From NCBI GenBank assembly GCA_027062985.1, contig JAMOSR010000027.1, positions 1 to 10,976 on the forward strand: 10,976 nt of DNA, written 5' to 3'. Under the pieces are notes generated by a model. That model was not told the DNA's origin, ran no database searches, and saw only the letters and a program-made list of their open reading frames with translations. Source of the stretch: Nautiliaceae bacterium. GTDB lineage: Bacteria > Campylobacterota > Campylobacteria > Campylobacterales > Nautiliaceae. Position 1 is the stretch's first letter. Each line of letters starts with the position of its first letter. This document shows, in pieces, positions 6,979 through 10,976 of the stretch. The position numbers and the translations under genes are program-made.

Positions 6979-8698
6979 TTACGCCCTCCTTGAATTCTTT
7001 TAACATATCTTTTACGACATTAATGCCTTTTTCCCAAAAATCCTCACTTTCTATGTTTAAATTAAAAAGTGTGGCGAACTGTTTTTTTGGAGGAATACTT
7101 CCGCCTTGTTTTAAAAATTCGATGTATTTTTCTTCAAATTTTTCAAATCCCTCTTTATACAGTTTATAAAGACTAAGTACTAAAAGCTGGGCATAAGAGT
7201 ATGCATAACAATAAAAAGGAGAGTGTATAAAATGAGGAATATAACTCCACCAGATTTCATAATTTTTTGTAAGATATACGCTCTCACCAAACATTTTTTG
7301 GTTTTCTTCCATCCACAGTTTATTATATTCTTCCGGTTTTAGTTCGTCAAAACTGTGAACTCTTCTTTCAAAATTCGTAAATACTATCTGTCTAAAAAGA
7401 GTTGCGAAAATATCTTCAAGTTTTGCCGCGTATGTTTCTATAAGCTCTTCTTTTGAGAGAGTTTTTTTAATCTCTTCAAATAAAAGCATTTCAGCAAAAA
7501 TACTTGCCGTCTCAGCCGTTGTTAAAGGGGTGTCCTGGTTTAAGTATCCAACGTCTTTTGCCAGGTACTGATGTATGGCGTGACCTAGTTCGTGAGCCAG
7601 TGTAAATACGTCTCTTCTTTGATTGGTGTAGTTTAAAAGTACATAAGGGTGGGCGGCTGGAGTAGCCGAGTGTGAAAAAGCGCCGCTTCTTTTACCTTCT
7701 TTTGGATAGACATCTATCCATCCTTCTTCAAATGCTTTTTTAGCTATTTCATAAAATGTCTGTGAGAAATTTTTAAAAGCTTTTAAGACCAGCTCTTTTG
7801 CTTCTTCATATGAAATTTCAGGAGTTTTGTCACTCAGTTTAATAGGAGCGTATCTATCGTAATCATAAAGCCTCTCATATCCTAAAAGTTCTTTTTTTAT
7901 GTTATAGTAATCTTCTACGATAAAAGTGTTTGAATTTACGGTATTTACCAGTGCGTCAACACTTTTTTTACTGACTCTGTTTGCCAGATGTCTCGGAGAT
8001 TCCGGTTCGTCATATCCTCTGATTTCAAGATAATCTATTTTCCAGTCTTTTTTTATCTGATTGTAGATATAAGCTAACAGTTCCTGATGAGGCTTTAATC
8101 CAAGAGTCAGGCTGACCTGCGCTTTTTTTCTTTCGTTTCTATCAGGCGAATATAGTTTACTTAAGACTTCTTCTTCACTTAACTTTTTACCTTCAAAGAA
8201 AAATTTTATCCTGCTTAAGCTTTCGTCAAACAGTCTTGTAAAAGCGCTGTTTGATGTTAAATCTTTTTTCATAAGTATTTTTTCTTCTTTTTCGCTGAGT
8301 TTATAAGGGGCTTCTTCTTGTAAATGAATAAGATAATATTTATAAACTCCGGCGTTATCTATAAATCTTTGTTGTTTGTCGATTGGAAGGTGGATAAATT
8401 CAAGTTCAAACCAGATTAAATGTTCTTCCGCCTGTGTTGCAAGTTCTTGAAATTTCGCTAAAAAAGGGCCTTTACTTGAATCTGTAGCGAATTGAAGATA
8501 GATATAAGTGAGGGCTCTTCCGATATTTTCCCAAATTTCTTCATATTCTTTTAAAACTTCTATAAATTCTGCAGGGGTTAAAGTATATAATCTGTTTTTA
8601 TATTTTTTTTCAAAATCTTTTGCTCTGAAAATTGCTTGTTTTAAAAATTCTTCAGCTTCTGTAACAGAATCAAAAAGCGCTGATAAGTCCCAGTTCAT
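6959..8698 (-). CDS. pepF: Oligoendopeptidase F, M3-family zinc metallopeptidase
   Basis: PepF is a cytosolic zinc endopeptidase that cleaves short peptides, typically 7-17 residues, recycling products of larger proteases or imported peptides. At 579 residues it is the usual M3B length. The zinc site is HELGH at residues 369-373, with the third ligand expected at Glu396 in TTAETASIFAEM. The C-terminal part has the conserved 'HFIHSPFYCYAYSYAQLL' region with the His and Tyr residues that stabilise the transition state. The N-terminal half is the long helical domain that restricts access to large proteins. AAAGGAAAC precedes the ATG. The gene sits 25 bases after the Na+/phosphate cotransporter gene and overlaps the downstream SspB-like gene by 20 bases, suggesting a shared role in protein turnover. 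Confidence 0.96.
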   Translation of the reverse strand: MNWDLSALFDSVTEAEEFLKQAIFRAKDFEKKYKNRLYTLTPAEFIEVLKEYEEIWENIGRALTYIYLQFATDSSKGPFLAKFQELATQAEEHLIWFELEFIHLPIDKQQRFIDNAGVYKYYLIHLQEEAPYKLSEKEEKILMKKDLTSNSAFTRLFDESLSRIKFFFEGKKLSEEEVLSKLYSPDRNERKKAQVSLTLGLKPHQELLAYIYNQIKKDWKIDYLEIRGYDEPESPRHLANRVSKKSVDALVNTVNSNTFIVEDYYNIKKELLGYERLYDYDRYAPIKLSDKTPEISYEEAKELVLKAFKNFSQTFYEIAKKAFEEGWIDVYPKEGKRSGAFSHSATPAAHPYVLLNYTNQRRDVFTLAHELGHAIHQYLAKDVGYLNQDTPLTTAETASIFAEMLLFEEIKKTLSKEELIETYAAKLEDIFATLFRQIVFTNFERRVHSFDELKPEEYNKLWMEENQKMFGESVYLTKNYEIWWSYIPHFIHSPFYCYAYSYAQLLVLSLYKLYKEGFEKFEEKYIEFLKQGGSIPPKKQFATLFNLNIESEDFWEKGINVVKDMLKEFKEGVNDYRKQ

Positions 8699-8723
8699 TT
8701 GTTTCCTTTTTTATTGTATTTTA

Positions 8724-10238
8724 TCAAATATCTATTAAATTTTTAATAGCATTGTTTATATAATAGTTTACGTTTAGCAATGTTATGGAGATATAAGGGC
8801 TTATTTTATTTTCTTTAATGGCAAGTGTGATATCTATGGTTATTTCTTTAAATTCAGGTTTTTTACCTCCGTGTTTAAACCATTCGTAAAATTCTTTTGC
8901 AAAAACTAAAAGTTTATTTCTTATTTGCATGATGTATGTTTTTAAGAATTCATTATCGTCAAATAAAAATTCATCTATGTTATGGGCTATGTCTTTTATC
9001 TGTTTATTTGAGAGGGTTATTTTATAAAGAATTTTAAGTATTTCGTCGTTGTTGACTTCAAGAGCCGTTTTTTCTATTTCGGAAGAGAGTTTTTTAAGTA
9101 AAGAATACTCTTTTTCTATATCGTAATCTATAAAAAGATTTAGATAATTTGGGTTTTTAAAAGCTTTTGAAGAAATTTTAAAAGTGTGTAAATAAAATTT
9201 TAGGGATTTTTTTATAAATCTTTTAAGTTCTTTATGAAGAGCCTCATTTACAATTTCAGGTAAAGACGTGTCTATATGGGTTATATATTTGGTTACTATT
9301 ACCGGTTTTTCTTTAAATATTAATTTTGAAAATTTTTCTAGCATATTTACAAAAGGAAGCATAATTAAAACTCCAAGAACGTTGAATACTGTATGAAAAA
9401 TAGAGACGGCTATTATATAGTCGTTTTTTGATATAAAAAGAGTTAGTTTACTTAAAGGATTTAAAATAGCCAATACCAATAGAGCGGTTGTTATGTTAAA
9501 AACGGTATGGATTAAGGCGACTCTTTTTTTATTGTAATCTTTACCTATGCTTCCAAGCCAGGCTGTTATGGTAGTTCCTATGTTGGCTCCTATTATGATA
9601 AGAAGGGCTATTTTATATTCTATAACCCCTTCTGCCAAGGCTGTTAAAACTATAGCTGTTGTTGCCGAAGAAGACTGTATTATTGCCGTTATTACTATTC
9701 CAAGACCCACATAAAATAAAAAGTTGTAGTTTTGATATTTACTGAGGTCTATTGTATTCGCTATTTCTTTCATACTCTCTTTCATAAATTCCAGACCTAT
9801 AAACACCAAGCCAAACGCCACCATAAATAAAAACAGATTTTTATATTTTTTGTTTTCCGCAAGCAGGTATCCCAGTGCTCCTATTATAAGAAGAGGATTT
9901 GATAAAAGTGTTATTTTAAGTTTAAAACCCAAAAGAGCGACTATCCATGTAGTTACTGTTGTTCCGATATTTGCTCCGAAAATAATTCCTATAGCGTTTT
10001 TAAGCGGCATAATCCCGGCCCCTACAAGAGCAAGGACTATTACGGTTGTGGCAGATGAGGATTGTATAAGAGCGGTTATTGCTATTCCGGTGAGAATTCC
10101 TCCATAAATAGTATTTGTATATTTTTTAACGAAGTCTTTTAATTTTTTTAAACCGATATTTTTTATACTTTCTTCCAAAAGAGACATAGCAAATATGAAA
10201 ATACCAAGACCCGCTAAAAAACTTAAAATTTGATACAT
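8724..10238 (-). CDS. Na+/phosphate-type cotransporter with PhoU-like C-terminal domain
   Basis: This is a 504-residue inner-membrane protein of the Na/Pi cotransporter (NptA/YjbB-like, PF02690) family. The first ~315 residues form about eight hydrophobic segments arranged as an inverted or internal repeat. Each half carries the signature QSSSATT (59-65 and 188-194) followed by GANIGTT (88-94 and 217-223), which build the substrate and sodium sites. Residues from about 330 to the end are soluble and helical, with the spacing of a PhoU-like domain seen in many bacterial members. The substrate is most likely inorganic phosphate; direction (uptake or efflux) cannot be told, and E. coli YjbB is reported as an exporter. 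The ATG lies inside the upstream aminotransferase gene (16-base overlap) with only a weak AGAG ribosome binding site, so translational coupling is likely. No pho-box is visible. Confidence 0.93.
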   Translation of the reverse strand: MYQILSFLAGLGIFIFAMSLLEESIKNIGLKKLKDFVKKYTNTIYGGILTGIAITALIQSSSATTVIVLALVGAGIMPLKNAIGIIFGANIGTTVTTWIVALLGFKLKITLLSNPLLIIGALGYLLAENKKYKNLFLFMVAFGLVFIGLEFMKESMKEIANTIDLSKYQNYNFLFYVGLGIVITAIIQSSSATTAIVLTALAEGVIEYKIALLIIIGANIGTTITAWLGSIGKDYNKKRVALIHTVFNITTALLVLAILNPLSKLTLFISKNDYIIAVSIFHTVFNVLGVLIMLPFVNMLEKFSKLIFKEKPVIVTKYITHIDTSLPEIVNEALHKELKRFIKKSLKFYLHTFKISSKAFKNPNYLNLFIDYDIEKEYSLLKKLSSEIEKTALEVNNDEILKILYKITLSNKQIKDIAHNIDEFLFDDNEFLKTYIMQIRNKLLVFAKEFYEWFKHGGKKPEFKEITIDITLAIKENKISPYISITLLNVNYYINNAIKNLIDI

Positions 10239-10804
10239 GACATCTCTTTTTCCTCGAAATCTAAAATAGCGTTTATCATAGCGAATTTTTTAAAAAATCT
10301 TAAATCGCTTAGTTTTATTATTTCTTCTTTTAAAAAACCTTTTTTTAACAATTCTTCTCTTTTTGTGCCTTTAAGCAGCGGATATTTTGGAGTAATCCAC
10401 TCTTTTCCCGTAAAAAAAGCCAGATTTGATATGGTAGTGTCCGTAATAAAACCGTTTTTTACTAAAATAAATTCATCGTAACCTCTGTATTGATTGTAAA
10501 TCTTTTCAAAATGTTTTCTATTTTTATATTTAAAAGAATAATCAAAATTGATTTTGACAATTTTAAATTTTTTAAATTCTCTTTTTTTTAAAGGAAAGGT
10601 TTCTATAAGTTTTATACCGTAAGCGGAATATGTGATTCTCAATCTTGATGTTTCTTTTTCCCAATGTTTTTTTCTTAACTCTTCCCACTCTTTTAAGTTA
10701 AATTTCCATTTAAAATAATTATAGCTTTTTTGGACCCTTGAAAGATGATATTTAAAATTTTGAATTTGAGCGTTTTTTATGAGTAACGTTTCTATAAATT
10801 CCAT
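10223..10804 (-). CDS. Short class IV aminotransferase, aminodeoxychorismate lyase-like
   Basis: This 193-residue protein belongs to the fold-type IV PLP enzymes. Visible motifs are 'FKYHLSRVQKS' (17-27), which resembles the H-x-x-R segment after the first strands; 'RLRITYS' (54-60); 'SFKYKNR' (90-96) with Lys92 as the likely PLP lysine, aligned to the family's K-Y-x-D/N-R; 'GYDEFILVKNGFITDTTISNLAFF' (108-131), the PLP phosphate and dimer region; and 'PLLKGTKREELL' (142-153). PabC, which turns aminodeoxychorismate into p-aminobenzoate plus pyruvate for folate synthesis, is the likeliest role, but PabC is usually 260-290 residues. Short stand-alone relatives about this size exist next to or fused with PabB; no pabB is in the window. 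It is the first gene of its operon, with CGGAGT placed well before the ATG, divergent from glnA. Confidence 0.85.
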   Translation of the reverse strand: MEFIETLLIKNAQIQNFKYHLSRVQKSYNYFKWKFNLKEWEELRKKHWEKETSRLRITYSAYGIKLIETFPLKKREFKKFKIVKINFDYSFKYKNRKHFEKIYNQYRGYDEFILVKNGFITDTTISNLAFFTGKEWITPKYPLLKGTKREELLKKGFLKEEIIKLSDLRFFKKFAMINAILDFEEKEMSCIKF

Positions 10805-10863
10805 TTTGACTCCGTTGATTAAAATTTATACATTTTTTAAGAAAAATTTTATTTTAACTTAGT

Positions 10864-10893
10864 TATAATTATTTCAAATTTTAAAAAGGAGAG
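10864..10893 (+). promoter_or_regulatory. glnA -10 box and ribosome binding site
   Basis: A perfect TATAAT lies at 10864-10869, in the same 'TTAGTTATAATT' context as the LysR-gene promoter. It is 27 bases before the glnA ATG. AAAAGGAGAG at 10884-10893 is a strong ribosome binding site. No TTGACA-like -35 is at the right distance, and no GG-N10-GC sigma-54 site is seen in the 92-base gap, so nitrogen control through RpoN is not supported by this stretch. A weaker alternative pair, TTGACT at 10806 and TACATT at 10829, also exists. Confidence 0.6.
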
Positions 10894-10896
10894 CAA

Positions 10897-10976
10897 ATGA
10901 AAATCAAAGAATTTATCCAAGAATGCAAAGACAGAGAAATTGAATTCGTTGATTTTAGGTTTACAGATATTAAAGG
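10897..10976 (+). CDS. glnA: Glutamine synthetase type I, first 26 codons
   Basis: The window ends inside this gene. The visible product begins MKIKEFIQECKDREIEFVDF and continues RFTDIKG. The segment 'VDFRFTDIKG' is the characteristic N-terminal beta-grasp sequence of type I glutamine synthetase (VDLRFTDTKG in E. coli). The enzyme makes glutamine from glutamate, ammonia and ATP and is the main ammonia-assimilating enzyme. The start is firm because of the strong AAGGAGAG ribosome binding site four bases upstream. Active-site residues lie beyond the window, so completeness cannot be judged. Confidence 0.9.
   Translation, partial: MKIKEFIQECKDREIEFVDFRFTDIK

Noticed and set aside
9650..10070. 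Similar DNA segments at about 9655-9685 and 10042-10075
   Set aside because: They encode the two QSSSATT copies of the transporter's internal duplication, which is a known family feature rather than a mobile or regulatory repeat.
9850..10107. Plus-strand open frame of 85 codons
   Set aside because: It lies entirely antisense to the transmembrane repeat of the Na+/phosphate cotransporter gene, has no ribosome binding site, and its Pro/Arg/Ile-rich product reads like a reverse-frame artefact.
10805..10896. Sigma-54 or NtrC control site for glnA
   Set aside because: No GG-N10-GC pair is present in the gap; a plain TATAAT box explains the promoter better.
1..10976. Mobile elements, CRISPR arrays, tRNA or rRNA genes, defence or toxin-antitoxin systems
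   Set aside because: Nearly every base is covered by housekeeping or regulator genes, and no repeat array, transposase, integrase or structured RNA pattern was seen.

Overview
The window is AT-rich, densely packed bacterial chromosome. I infer a Campylobacterota (epsilonproteobacterial) origin, possibly a thermophilic vent lineage of the Nautiliales type. The reasons are the gene order helicase-truB-csrA-ispE, which I recall from that group, the fliD-fliS pair followed by a small helical gene, the strong A/T codon bias, and the near absence of intergenic space. The taxonomic placement is inference; no marker gene is present to prove it. I see no mobile element, CRISPR array, rRNA or tRNA.

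Layout. (1) Bases 1-1830, plus strand: the 3' part of fliD (filament cap), fliS (flagellin chaperone) and a small helical gene in the position where fliT often sits. (2) Bases 1831-5610, minus strand: an operon read as UvrD/PcrA-type helicase, truB, csrA, ispE. The last three genes overlap each other by 4-7 bases. This operon meets the flagellar operon tail to tail with no gap. (3) Bases 5611-5705: a divergent intergenic region with a -10 box on each strand and a candidate LysR-type operator. (4) Bases 5706-6575, plus strand: a LysR-family regulator. (5) Bases 6562-10804, minus strand: an operon read as short class IV aminotransferase (aminodeoxychorismate lyase-like), Na+/phosphate-type cotransporter with a PhoU-like tail, oligoendopeptidase F, and a 138-residue protein that I interpret as an SspB-like ClpXP adaptor. 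(6) Base 10897 to the end, plus strand: the first codons of glnA (type I glutamine synthetase) behind a clear -10 box and ribosome binding site.

How it fits together. Most genes are housekeeping. The two least ordinary points are the SspB-like protein, whose start overlaps the end of the pepF peptidase gene so that an AAA+ protease adaptor and an oligopeptide-clearing peptidase may be made together, and the csrA neighbourhood. There, two GGA motifs lie at the csrA ribosome binding site inside the truB coding sequence, suggesting autoregulation, and the operon runs head-on into flagellar late genes. There are no gene-free stretches longer than about 95 bases.
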